Source: Knufia peltigerae (Eukaryota > Ascomycota > Eurotiomycetes > Chaetothyriales > Trichomeriaceae). From it: DNA of 64,000 nucleotides. The position numbers and the translations under genes are program-made. The stretch spans positions 310,001 through 374,000 of the forward strand of contig JAPDRN010000002.1 of assembly GCA_030247855.1 (NCBI GenBank), read 5' to 3'. The notes beneath the pieces were generated by a model. It saw nothing but the letters and a program-made list of their open reading frames with translations, was not told where the DNA came from and ran no database searches. This document shows, piece after piece, positions 19,904 to 29,630 of the stretch (its first letter is position 1; each line of letters starts with the position of its first letter).

Positions 19904-21937
19904 ATGAATGGACGAGGGTCCTCAGGCCATCTTCCTCCACTGGCACCGTTCCCGTCTTCAAACATAAGAAGTAGCCTCGGTGCCAATGTCTATGATGGAT
20001 ATCTCGACTCGTGGCTTTCCAGTATCGAATTTCGCCTTCGGCTGAGCGACCAAGAGTTCGCGAAATTTTCATTCTCGGATTCTACCGCCGAAGTGGAATT
20101 CTTGCGTTCACTACTGGAATGCGCGGGACGAGAAAGATGGAACTCGACATGTTCACAGAAAGAACGTCTCCTGCTGAGACGGGCGTACTTACTTCTCAAG
20201 CGCCTTCTACTGGGAACAGGAGTTCCTTTCGACTTTGAGGAATCCAAGTTGCTGAGCATTCTTTGTCTTCTCAGTTCAGTTTATGGCTCTGTCACCGACG
20301 TGAAAACTACTATTCGTTCACTGTGGGCGAGGGACAAGGCACAGGTGAGCACTGCAGTCGAGAGTTGGAAGCGAAGCACATCGGAATCTCTCTCTGCTGC
20401 ACTGCACCAACAAGAGACCTTGTCGGAAACTCTCCAACTGTTCAATCAGTTCCTCAAGGTTTCACCGGAGGCAGGTGTCGTATTGATGACGGGTTCCGAT
20501 TTCATCGAGTCACTGATCGAAGCTTACGGTGGCTTACGGGCGGGGCCTGACACACTTGCAATTCAGAAGCTGTTGACGGAGAACATCTTCTATTGTCTGA
20601 GAAGTCTCATGTCGGATGGGCTGCAGAATAGCTCTTTGCTATTGGATCATCTATACCACATGAAATCAGAAGCTGACCGAGCGACAAAATCCAACGCTTT
20701 CACACCGACCCTCTGCTCAAGCTTGGTATGCCAAACCTCATTCTTGAGACATTTGGCTGCCGATACCGCCGTCACTTCTGGAAAGCGAGGGCAAAGCCTG
20801 TTCGATGCACTCACGGCCTACCGTCTGAATACCGCACACCTTCATCCTGCGCCGGGGCCCCGTCGGCGGAAGCCTGCCAAGGGGGAGGCCAAAGCTGACG
20901 CACATGAAGTCATGCACATTCACAAAGCTTCCCAAGTGTCACAAATACACGAGCTTTTCCCCAATCTATCCAATAATTACATCCTTCGACTTCTTGACCA
21001 TTTCAACGACGACCCAGAAGCGGTGATCGCTGCACTACTCGAACCAGACTCCCTTCCAGCCACCCTTCGCGAGTCAGATGAGTCCGAAGAGCCCTTAAGC
21101 TACCTTGATGGACCAGCCCATGATATAGCACCGCGGTCAACTCCGCCATTACCCTCGCAAAGAAAGAACGTGTTTGATGGAGACGAATTCGACAAGCTGC
21201 ACGTCTCGGCGAAACGGCTACATAGAGGTCGGAAAGCGATAACCGTGGAGGCTGAGGGTGAGGATGAGCACATCCGAAGAAAGGCTGCAATTATGGCGGC
21301 CCTGGCTGCGTTTGACAGCGATGACGACGAGCGAGATGACACCTACGACGTTGCTGATGTCGGCGGCACGGTCGACTCGACCATGGACACGGACTCTCGA
21401 CCGAAAATGCAGCAACATCTTGATCAAAACCCGCACGAAGAATCATTGTTCCGAGCATGGAAGGACAGTGAAGAGCTTTTTGCGCGCGATAGCAAGACAC
21501 GGGCATCCCCGGTACGACAAGACCTGAAGCGAGAGACTGGCATGAGCGATGAGCAGCTTGAGGGTTGGGCGATCATGCTGAAAAAGAACCCAAAGCTACA
21601 AGATCGTCTAGAGCAGAAGTACTCGGCTTTGGGCTCGTTCCGGGGAAACCAGACGGAGCTTGCTGCTACGAGATGGCAAGATGATACCGCTGACGACAGT
21701 GAAGAAGCTGGAAGCAGTAATGCGGAACGTCGAACCGGCCAGACAAGGCCACGTGCAGGAGCTCGTGGCCGTGGCCGTGGTCGCGGAGGCAGTACAGCAG
21801 GTGCCAGTGGCGAGGCGGCAACCCAGGCGGCGAGGAAGCGTAAAGAACAGGGCAGAGGGAGGGGAGGGGCGAACCATGGCCGACGAGAGGGACGTGCCCG
21901 TAAGATCGGTAGAGGTATGGCAGGACCAGTCTCCTGA
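19904..21937 (+). CDS. CUE3: RQC-trigger complex subunit Cue3/Rqt3 (ASCC2 homologue)
   Basis: The intronless frame encodes 677 residues. A CUE domain lies at about residues 343-382, with the ubiquitin-contacting FP of ELFPNLS and the LL of RLLDHF. The helical N-terminal region matches Cue3/ASCC2 proteins, and the C-terminus is an RGRGRG-rich tail. In yeast, Rqt3/Cue3 works with the helicase Slh1/Rqt2 and Rqt4 to split collided ribosomes after Hel2 ubiquitinates uS10. Its CUE domain binds ubiquitin chains. The gene is head-to-head with RPS20, the gene for uS10 itself. An acidic, serine-rich region lies between the CUE domain and the tail. Confidence 0.9.
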   Translation: MNGRGSSGHLPPLAPFPSSNIRSSLGANVYDGYLDSWLSSIEFRLRLSDQEFAKFSFSDSTAEVEFLRSLLECAGRERWNSTCSQKERLLLRRAYLLLKRLLLGTGVPFDFEESKLLSILCLLSSVYGSVTDVKTTIRSLWARDKAQVSTAVESWKRSTSESLSAALHQQETLSETLQLFNQFLKVSPEAGVVLMTGSDFIESLIEAYGGLRAGPDTLAIQKLLTENIFYCLRSLMSDGLQNSSLLLDHLYHMKSEADRATKSNAFTPTLCSSLVCQTSFLRHLAADTAVTSGKRGQSLFDALTAYRLNTAHLHPAPGPRRRKPAKGEAKADAHEVMHIHKASQVSQIHELFPNLSNNYILRLLDHFNDDPEAVIAALLEPDSLPATLRESDESEEPLSYLDGPAHDIAPRSTPPLPSQRKNVFDGDEFDKLHVSAKRLHRGRKAITVEAEGEDEHIRRKAAIMAALAAFDSDDDERDDTYDVADVGGTVDSTMDTDSRPKMQQHLDQNPHEESLFRAWKDSEELFARDSKTRASPVRQDLKRETGMSDEQLEGWAIMLKKNPKLQDRLEQKYSALGSFRGNQTELAATRWQDDTADDSEEAGSSNAERRTGQTRPRAGARGRGRGRGGSTAGASGEAATQAARKRKEQGRGRGGANHGRREGRARKIGRGMAGPVS

Positions 21938-22506
21938 CGCAGGATAGATACATATCAATTAAAGACATCCTGTCTTATCACATGCCACAGAGCATACCTC
22001 TCTACTTGAATTTGCCCTTGGGTCTCAGAACTGAGAAAGGGATGAGATTGAAATGACCGCTTCAGTTTCCACATTTGGTTAGTGCGTAAATTTGGCGTTG
22101 TTGGATGTTCTGCTTGAAGCGTTTGACATGCGACCATCTGTTCTGCTTTCATTCATGAACGTCCCATATCATTTATTCCTGTCAAAAAGCGCAACGCTTG
22201 ATCACACAATACCCTTCTCACCATCATAGTGCTCACCTACATATTCAACGTGCGTTTTGAGTGACTGGGAGTGCAGCAACTGCAATTGCAAAAGTGGCAA
22301 CCTGTGTACATCTACCACATCAATCAGCTCGATAATCGGGATATCAGGCAGTGTTCTAGATCGCTTCTTTTGTCCCTGTTGCCATCACAAAAAGGTATTG
22401 ACAGCAGACATCAGATCTGCCCGAGCCTTTGAGCTTGATATACTGGGCGCGCGACATGCCATCCTTGGATTGAAAAGAACGACAGTTCGAAAGAAAGTGG
22501 CTGGAA
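21938..22506. other. Intergenic region CUE3 to MSN5
   Basis: This 569 bp gap separates two plus-strand genes. No coding frame of note is seen apart from one that overlaps the MSN5 start in another phase. Confidence 0.5.
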
Positions 22507-25500
22507 ATGACAGACACGTCGACTGTCAACGGCACCTCAAATGGAGCGAGTCAACAGGCTTTCGACACCGCCAACGTCCTCCAGGCTTTGGACCTCATCC
22601 ACAATCCTTCAACCAAGAATGACATTCGGAGGCAAGCATCGGACTACCTAGAGAGCCTCAAAGCGAGCAGCGAGGCGCCTCAGTTTGGATTCACTCTATC
22701 GACGGATCGATCACAGTCCCCGCTGGTTCGCCATTTTGGCCTCTCTTTGCTAGGACATGTCATCCGGCATGAGGGTCACAATCTTTCCGAAGACCAGAAC
22801 GTCCAGCTTCGAAACTGTGTGCTTGGATTGGGCCAGGACATCCAACCGGCGGACTTGGCCTTCATTCGCAACAAGGTAGCCGAACTTTGGATTGAACTTG
22901 CCAAGCGAAGCTGGGCCTTGGATTGGTTCGACTTGGATGAGCAGTTGGTCAAGCTGTGGTTTCAAGACCTCGTGCACAAAGATTTTGTCCTGACCGTCTT
23001 GGAGAGCTTGTCCGAAGACGCTTTCGTTCGCGATGACAGCATTGCTGTGCTGCGTGGACGAGAACTCAATTCTGCGCTCGTGGAGATCTTCACATCTAGT
23101 GCCAATTACGCCGGTGGGATCAAGATAGGAGATGTGGTACATCATGTGCGCTGTGGCGAGGATGGCTGGTTGATCCGCATCAAGCAGTTTTTGGATGAAT
23201 GCCATAACGCTGGGCAAATCACGGGTGGGACCAAGGACACGGTCGTAAAGGCCCTCGCTACATTGCGGTCGGCTTTTCTCTGGGTCATGACTTCCGCCAT
23301 ATCGCATTCCTTGGCTCTGGCTGCAACCTGCAGCTTTCTCACCCAGTCAGATGCGGATCTTGTCCTAGCGGCTATAGACGTCCTCCTTTCCCTTTACGGA
23401 CGACCCAAGATGGAAGAGATCGAGGTGCAAGCACTGGTGCACCCTCTTGTACAGCCGGAGAGCATCATGTCCTTCCAACCGCTGTATTCGTGGTCCGTGG
23501 TCTCCGTTGACGATATTGACAGCAGCAGATATACCATCTCCAAGAAGTTGTCGGAATTGATGTCCCTCTTGTCGGATCACATGGTTCAGTACCCACCTCC
23601 GGACGCGGGTAGTCTCAACCTTGAACCTTTCCTGCGCCTGATCATTGCCATGGCCGAACACGAGAGCCTTATAGTCTCGATCCCGGTTGTCCACGCTTGG
23701 GTCAGACTACTGGAGGTAGCATCGTGGAGGAATACTCCCGTCGTCCAGCTATGTCTCGGACCCCTTTTACAAGTAACGTCACAACGGCTCATCCAATACG
23801 ATCAACTCCCTGAAGATGCACAGAGCCCCGAGGTGATCTTCATCAATGAAGAGATCGAACTGTTTCCCGAACGGCAAGGCTTCTACACCAATTATCGAAA
23901 ACTCTGCTCCGCCGTTGTCGAGGTGATTTGTTATTCCCAACTCGATGAAGCCGTACAGGCAGTTTTGAAACGAGCAGACGAACTCTTGGACGAAGTTCAA
24001 GCATTTGAACAACAACTTGATCTGGACAGGTACCAGAGGCTCTCCATGAACTTGCTCAAAGCGGACTCGTACTTTTCCATGGTCGATGCAGCATTCAAGG
24101 GCCTTGACCGTTGGCAAAATATGCACCGGGAGTACATGACGCCAAAACGGGAGGAAGTTTGTCAAAGAGTCCGAGAAGCTTCGAAGGCCTGGATGCTGGA
24201 TACCATGAGTCGCAGACAGTTCAGAGACCCGATGATCAGAGAACGGTTGATCAAGAGCGCAGTCGAGGTTTCCAACAAGGCCTTGCAAAAGGACACAGGC
24301 TTCGCCTTTAATGTACTTGAGCACATCCTTTCCTCATTCATCGTCAACGATCAGCAGAATCAAGCGTACGTCGAATCTGTGAACGAATTGAATGGCTATG
24401 CCACTGTGGAACTGAGGCGTCTTTCGCAACAACACGCCGACTACTTTGTCACATTCTACGACCAACTGCAGTCGAAGTTCACTGATCTAATCAACCAACT
24501 GGGTGCGGATGAACGATTGCAGATCGACCTTGAGTCCGCACTCTTTTCAGTCATACAACGTGCGACGTCGGTCGATTATGCCGACCGACAAGCCAGACTG
24601 CAGGAGTTCCTCCAGCCGATCGCTGTCGCTTGGGTCGGTGGAAGCGTCCAGGAATCGCTTCAAAGCTTCGAATCCTTTGCTCACTTTCAAGCATTTGATC
24701 GCGTCGGGCCCTATCTGGATTCTCTCCGCGCAATTCATCATGAAGACTGGTCGTCGGTCCCGTTTGACAATCACGGCCAACAAATCCAACTCGAGATGAT
24801 GGCTGGCTATATCAAACTGCCTTTGAGAAAAACGAGGATGCTGCTTAGCATATCGTCGGAAAAGCTCCAAGAAGGCTCGACTCTACACAAAATGGCGTGC
24901 GACTTGTGGTCACCCATGATCTCGAATATCCTTCCCCCTGTGTTGCGCCTCACGAGCTACAATCACCGGCTGCATGATCCTGCTTCGTGGCCGAATGTGA
25001 CACCCCAATTGGAACCGGTCGTTCGACGTGTTCTCCGCGACCGGTATTGGCAGTCTGGCATTTCGTCCGGGTCAATGAACGACTTCCACAGCAAGGTCAA
25101 ATCGACCAAGTCGACTTTGGAGGGGTTCGCTTCGTCCGTACGTGGTCGGATTCGTGGAAACCTAGAGCAATGCTACGGCATTCTCCACTGCCTGAGTCGA
25201 CTGGGCCCTGCATTCTACAGCTTGCAACAAGTTCCGGAGATGATCGCTGAGGCTGTCGTAGACACCGCGGCACCCCTGGGTCCTCATCACTTCTCCGTTC
25301 TCATCCAAATGCTGACGAAGATGGTGGAGGAATGCCCGGCAGAATATCGACAACAGTTCCTCACCCCCATCCTGGCCTCGCTCCTGCGACAGATGGACAC
25401 GAAACTCTCAACCGACTGGGCCAATATGATGGAGCGAAAACAGATCAAGGTTGAAGAAGAGAACCTCGACGAGGAGATGCGCGACGAGTCGATCCTTCGG

Positions 25501-26319
25501 GTGACGACCTCCAAGGCCGTCAACCTGGTGGGTCACTGGTTGAACCCCAAACGGGAGCAGGAGCTCAGCAGCAAAAAGGCCATCGTCAACGGCAATTACC
25601 CGACTCAGGGAAACCGACAGCCCATGCGGGATTTCCTCCTGTCCAACGTCAACATCCTCGACCGCCTGCTGGTGTTTATGTCGCACGGGATCGCCTTCCG
25701 CGACACAAAATCGTGCTCCATGACCCTGGAAACCCTGAGGCGGATCGTCCCCGAGTTTGCGTTTGACCGTTTCATCGCGGGCCAGGAGGCGGTGGCCGTG
25801 CGTGAATTCATCTCGACTGATGTGCTCAAGACGGCCATCACGTGTTTAAACGACGGCTACTTTGCCGATCAACAAGGACTGTACGCCCACCTCATCGCGA
25901 CCATCTGGGTTTCCTATGGACTGTCGATCCACGTGCCGGCGACGACGACCGAAGGAGGCCAAGGCCAACCGGCCCACGAGCGACCTCCCCTGACGCAGAC
26001 CCCTCGAGACGTGATTCTCAGTCTTCCCGGCATGACGGAGCGCCAGGTCAAACAGGCCGCCGCGAAATTGGCCCGCGAGGGTCTAAGCGGCCGCCCCAAG
26101 AAGCTCCGCGCCATCATGATGTCGTTGCTGGAAGGCGTGAGGGGAGTCAGGATCAGTGAACTCGGCAAGATCGACATGCGGCCTCAACATTCGAAGATTT
26201 TGGAAAAGTACAAGCAGCGCGAGTTGTTGGACATGCACGGCGTGGAGGGAGGAACGACCAAACCCGTCGAGGATGACGGGGTCGATCTCGGCGGGATAGC
26301 GGACATGTTTGCAAGCTAG
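22507..26319 (+). CDS. MSN5: Karyopherin Msn5 / exportin-5 homologue
   Basis: A single uninterrupted 3.8 kb frame encodes 1270 residues. The N-terminal half fits an importin-beta/Xpo1-like HEAT array, for example FIRNKVAELWIELAKRSW, LVRHFGLSLLGHVIR and WVRLLEVASW. The length is close to yeast Msn5 (about 1220). Msn5 exports phosphorylated proteins such as transcription factors and imports replication protein A; its animal relative exportin-5 carries double-stranded RNA. The 3' third is more GC-rich than the rest, with no sign of a frame break. A CGAA tetranucleotide repeat starts 22 bp after the stop. Confidence 0.93.
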   Translation: MTDTSTVNGTSNGASQQAFDTANVLQALDLIHNPSTKNDIRRQASDYLESLKASSEAPQFGFTLSTDRSQSPLVRHFGLSLLGHVIRHEGHNLSEDQNVQLRNCVLGLGQDIQPADLAFIRNKVAELWIELAKRSWALDWFDLDEQLVKLWFQDLVHKDFVLTVLESLSEDAFVRDDSIAVLRGRELNSALVEIFTSSANYAGGIKIGDVVHHVRCGEDGWLIRIKQFLDECHNAGQITGGTKDTVVKALATLRSAFLWVMTSAISHSLALAATCSFLTQSDADLVLAAIDVLLSLYGRPKMEEIEVQALVHPLVQPESIMSFQPLYSWSVVSVDDIDSSRYTISKKLSELMSLLSDHMVQYPPPDAGSLNLEPFLRLIIAMAEHESLIVSIPVVHAWVRLLEVASWRNTPVVQLCLGPLLQVTSQRLIQYDQLPEDAQSPEVIFINEEIELFPERQGFYTNYRKLCSAVVEVICYSQLDEAVQAVLKRADELLDEVQAFEQQLDLDRYQRLSMNLLKADSYFSMVDAAFKGLDRWQNMHREYMTPKREEVCQRVREASKAWMLDTMSRRQFRDPMIRERLIKSAVEVSNKALQKDTGFAFNVLEHILSSFIVNDQQNQAYVESVNELNGYATVELRRLSQQHADYFVTFYDQLQSKFTDLINQLGADERLQIDLESALFSVIQRATSVDYADRQARLQEFLQPIAVAWVGGSVQESLQSFESFAHFQAFDRVGPYLDSLRAIHHEDWSSVPFDNHGQQIQLEMMAGYIKLPLRKTRMLLSISSEKLQEGSTLHKMACDLWSPMISNILPPVLRLTSYNHRLHDPASWPNVTPQLEPVVRRVLRDRYWQSGISSGSMNDFHSKVKSTKSTLEGFASSVRGRIRGNLEQCYGILHCLSRLGPAFYSLQQVPEMIAEAVVDTAAPLGPHHFSVLIQMLTKMVEECPAEYRQQFLTPILASLLRQMDTKLSTDWANMMERKQIKVEEENLDEEMRDESILRVTTSKAVNLVGHWLNPKREQELSSKKAIVNGNYPTQGNRQPMRDFLLSNVNILDRLLVFMSHGIAFRDTKSCSMTLETLRRIVPEFAFDRFIAGQEAVAVREFISTDVLKTAITCLNDGYFADQQGLYAHLIATIWVSYGLSIHVPATTTEGGQGQPAHERPPLTQTPRDVILSLPGMTERQVKQAAAKLAREGLSGRPKKLRAIMMSLLEGVRGVRISELGKIDMRPQHSKILEKYKQRELLDMHGVEGGTTKPVEDDGVDLGGIADMFAS

Positions 26320-27044
26320 GAACTTGGTAGATGAAGTTACGAACGAACGAACGAGCGAACGAATCAACTAACTTGCACATTACAAGGAAGCAAAAGGACT
26401 TTAGCGTCTCAGTCCTTTCGTATGCTATACGAACTTGGGCTCGCTTCCCAAGCCAGATGATGGATGCACTTTTCTCGGAAGCCTCGATCTTCGACACGAT
26501 TAGATGAGCTCATGCAAATGGTTTATAGTCCTTGGCCCAGGTAGATGATTGGAAAAACGTTTGCCTACTCCCGGGGCCATGTTGTGGCGGCATGCGCATT
26601 GACGACCAGGGGTTTTCTAGAACAGAGACACCAAGACAGAAACATTTGGACATTTCTTGGTGCAAGCACCTCTTTACACCTGAGATATAAGAAGATTCTT
26701 ATTCGCACTTCTTGAAGGTATAGATTCGGAGGGAACTTGCTTGAACACTCGAGCCGGTTTCCCAGGCCAGCGTTATCACTTTCCTCTAGCCTTCTCCCTG
26801 CGCTGGTCAATTCGTTTCCCCCCAAGTCCAGTAAAATGTAGTAGTAATTTGGAGGTATGGGTATGGAGTATGTACATAGGCCTTTTCGAGCCCAGAACCA
26901 TCGAGACCTTGTGCTTTTTCCCCTTGCACATTTTTAATAATTTTTTCATGTATCGAGAGTCTCCGAGGTAAGGTAATTCGTGATACTGCTTCGCTCGTTT
27001 CACTCAGGAGTTTTTGCAAATTTATGGCTGCAAGGTGTTGTCTT
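26320..27044. other. Convergent intergenic region MSN5 / NDUFA13
   Basis: This 725 bp gap includes a short CGAA repeat (26341-26363). The frames on both strands are short and unremarkable. Confidence 0.5.
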
Positions 27045-27649
27045 TCACTCGGCCGTCCTTTCAGGCATGGCAGTAAACGTCGGTCGTACAAATCTATAAG
27101 ATAAGACACTCTTCGTCAGCAAATCATTTTTTCCACGCGGTTCACAATGGGCATTTCTTCGGTGTCCGATCTTGCGCTTTTCCCCCTAGTTCTTGCATCA
27201 TTGTTTTGGGGGTCGTAGATCTCACCTGTCACTGTTGTACGCTTTGCTCTGGCTTCCCAACAACTCCTGCTCTCGCGCCAGGTCGGCATAGTACCTTCTG
27301 ACCTGATCACGGTCTTGTTCCGCCTGCATCACGGGCGTCAAGTGAATGCGAGCCCACATCTTTTCCCGCGAGAGCTCAATCCTCTCCCTCTGTCCCTTGA
27401 AGAGTTGTCTCCAACCATAACCCATGATGAGACCGACGCCTACAAGGTACCATATCGGCCTGAACCCGCGAGTGGGGAGGTTGCGCTGTGTACGAAATCA
27501 AAGTATTAGCCATTACCCGCGTAGACGGAGAGGGTTGGAAAAGCAGTCCCGGACAAGATTCACGACTCGCGGGAGAGGAGTCGAGTCGGCATTCGTACCC
27601 TATATTGAACGGCTTCATAGCCTCCGGTAGGTGGTAAATCCTGAGGCAT
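27045..27649 (-). CDS. Mitochondrial complex I subunit NDUFA13 (GRIM-19, B16.6)
   Basis: Three exons are inferred on the minus strand (27649-27599, 27485-27226 and 27093-27045), for 119 residues. The introns are 113 and 132 bp, and a TGCTGAC branch site precedes the last acceptor. The protein begins MPQDLPPTGGYEAVQY, then RNLPTRGFRPIWY, a single membrane helix, and the matrix/intermembrane helix with REKMWARIHLTPVMQAEQDRD. It ends YNSDRFVRPTF plus a short tail, all hallmarks of the GRIM-19 family. It is an accessory subunit of NADH:ubiquinone oxidoreductase in the inner membrane. Only the spliced form recovers the conserved C-terminus. It is divergent from TRM10 across 261 bp. Confidence 0.95.
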
Positions 27650-27910
27650 CTTGATTTAGGGACGGATTTGTGCTGGTCGTTGAGCGAACAAACACGAAGC
27701 TTGACGTTACGAGTACCTTGAAGTTCGTTGCGGGCAGCTTCACCAAATCGAAGAGACCCCGAGATGCTCCCAAAAGCGGCACGACCCAACCCACGGCACG
27801 TGATCTGAAATTTGTTGCTGTTTACAGTACAATACTTTTTGATACGAAAGAATAATTCTTTCCAACGGTTCAGGACAGGAGCAACAGTGTTGTCGACACA
27901 AACAGATACA
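27650..27910. promoter_or_regulatory. Shared divergent promoter, NDUFA13 / TRM10
   Basis: This 261 bp region lies between the two start codons. It holds a CACGTG E-box-like element at 27797-27802 followed by AT. Fungal bHLH factors recognise such sites, but a specific regulator is not claimed. Confidence 0.5.
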
Positions 27911-29392
27911 ATGGAAGCCGATGAGCGACCGATGAAATTGAGAAAGCTCGATCATGACCAGGACGGTCTACTTAATGAAGTGCCCTCTGCTGCGCAGTCC
28001 TCATCTGGTGCTGCTTCCTCCATCGCTGGTTCCCTGACCGTACCATCACACAACAGTAAGCCAGATGAGCATACTGCTAATGTTGCAGATTCGTCGACAC
28101 AGCATGAAGTCGAGGACGTAGCTCGACAAGATGATGCGCCGAACCAAAACCCTAAGCCCTCCAGTATGGAGTCTACGCCGCAAGAACAGGAGGAAAAGGA
28201 AAACGATGAATCTACCACAAAACCCATGTCGAAAAATCAAATGAAGAAGCTGCGCAAACGGGAGGAATGGGAAGCGGCTCGGGGCGATCGTAAGCTGAAG
28301 AGAAAGGAAAAACTACAAGCCAAAAAGGCGAGGAAGAAGGCCGCCCGGGAAGAGGAAGAGTTGCGTCTTGAAGAGGCAAAGAAATCTGCCATCGAGCGAG
28401 GCGAAGATCCGGACAGTGTGGTCGCACAACTCAAAAAGACGCAGCAGACACAACCACGATTACACAAGTCTCGACGTCCGGTCCAGCTTCCCGTGACCAT
28501 CATCGTAGACTGTGGCTTTGACGACTTGATGATGGAAAAGGAGCGCATCTCGCTGGGCTCGCAGATCACTCGCTCCTACTCGGACAACTATCGGGCGCCC
28601 TTCCAGGCACATTTGGTCATCAGTTCTTGGGGAGGATGGCTAAAACAACGATTCGACACCGTCCTCAGCAAGCACTACCTCAACTGGAAGAATGTTGTTT
28701 TTGAAGAAGGCGATTTTGTAACCGCGGCCAAAAACGCCGCCGAAGTCATGCGTGGGCCCGGAGGTGGAAAGTTGGCGGGCCATTTTGGAAAAAACGCGGC
28801 AGCAGCTAAAAGTCATGTGGCTGAAATGACAGCAGATGAACAGCCTGTCGAAAGTGGCGATGGTGCTCCTCCAAAGAGAGAGTCTGGTGCTGGTGCGGGC
28901 ACAGGATCTGTTGCGGAAACAGAAAGTTCTAGGGATGCACCAAGTTCTGATGGGCCTGCTGATAACCATCTGCCCAAGGAGGGCGAGGTGGTTTACCTCA
29001 CTTCTGACTCTCCCGACACGCTGTCGGAACTGTCCCCTTACTCCACCTACATTGTAGGCGGTCTCGTCGACAAGAACCGCCACAAGGGCATCTGTTACAA
29101 GATCGCCAAGGAAAAAGGCATCAGGACCGCGAAACTCCCCATTGGACAATATCTGGACATGCAGTCTCGCAAGGTCCTAGCTACCAACCATGTCGTGGAA
29201 ATCATGGTTCGCTGGCTCGAGTGTGGTGACTGGGGAGAGGCCTTTATGAAGGTCATTCCCAAGCGGAAAGGTGGTAAGCTGAGAGGGGAGAGTGAACAAC
29301 AAAGCAGCGCAGACGACGATGACGATGAAGACGACGATGATGATGAACATAAAAGCGCCGAGAACAATCGCAGCGACGACGAAGGCCGCTGA
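27911..29392 (+). CDS. TRM10: tRNA (guanine9-N1)-methyltransferase Trm10
   Basis: The intronless frame encodes 493 residues from the ATG at 27911. Trm10 methylates G9 of nuclear-encoded tRNAs using S-adenosylmethionine. The N-terminal third is Lys/Glu-rich and basic, likely tRNA-binding. The SPOUT domain opens with [13 protein letters not shown] and continues through [10 protein letters not shown], the cofactor-loop region [14 protein letters not shown], and [12 protein letters not shown]. Between the two halves lies an extra low-complexity stretch of about 90 residues, rich in Ala, Gly and Ser (about 275-360), which lengthens the protein well beyond yeast Trm10 (293). The C-terminus is a long acidic Asp/Glu run. 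Confidence 0.95.
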   Translation: MEADERPMKLRKLDHDQDGLLNEVPSAAQSSSGAASSIAGSLTVPSHNSKPDEHTANVADSSTQHEVEDVARQDDAPNQNPKPSSMESTPQEQEEKENDESTTKPMSKNQMKKLRKREEWEAARGDRKLKRKEKLQAKKARKKAAREEEELRLEEAKKSAIERGEDPDSVVAQLKKTQQTQPRLHKSRRPVQLPVTIIVDCGFDDLMMEKERISLGSQITRSYSDNYRAPFQAHLVISSWGGWLKQRFDTVLSKHYLNWKNVVFEEGDFVTAAKNAAEVMRGPGGGKLAGHFGKNAAAAKSHVAEMTADEQPVESGDGAPPKRESGAGAGTGSVAETESSRDAPSSDGPADNHLPKEGEVVYLTSDSPDTLSELSPYSTYIVGGLVDKNRHKGICYKIAKEKGIRTAKLPIGQYLDMQSRKVLATNHVVEIMVRWLECGDWGEAFMKVIPKRKGGKLRGESEQQSSADDDDDEDDDDDEHKSAENNRSDDEGR

Positions 29393-29630
29393 GAGCCTAC
29401 TATTTCTTGACACGTAGCAGACATATATATCATGACAACACTACGAAACTTTTGAAGAGGCTTTGGCGTGTGCTAGCTTTTTCCCTATTGAAGCACGTGT
29501 GGAAAAGATAAGAATAAAAAGACTACCTACCTAATCAATACCCACGACGAGCATGAACTCCTGAACAACGAATACCTTGATATCAACCCAAAAAACACAT
29601 CACACACCTACGTAGTTTCTCGTTATCTCG

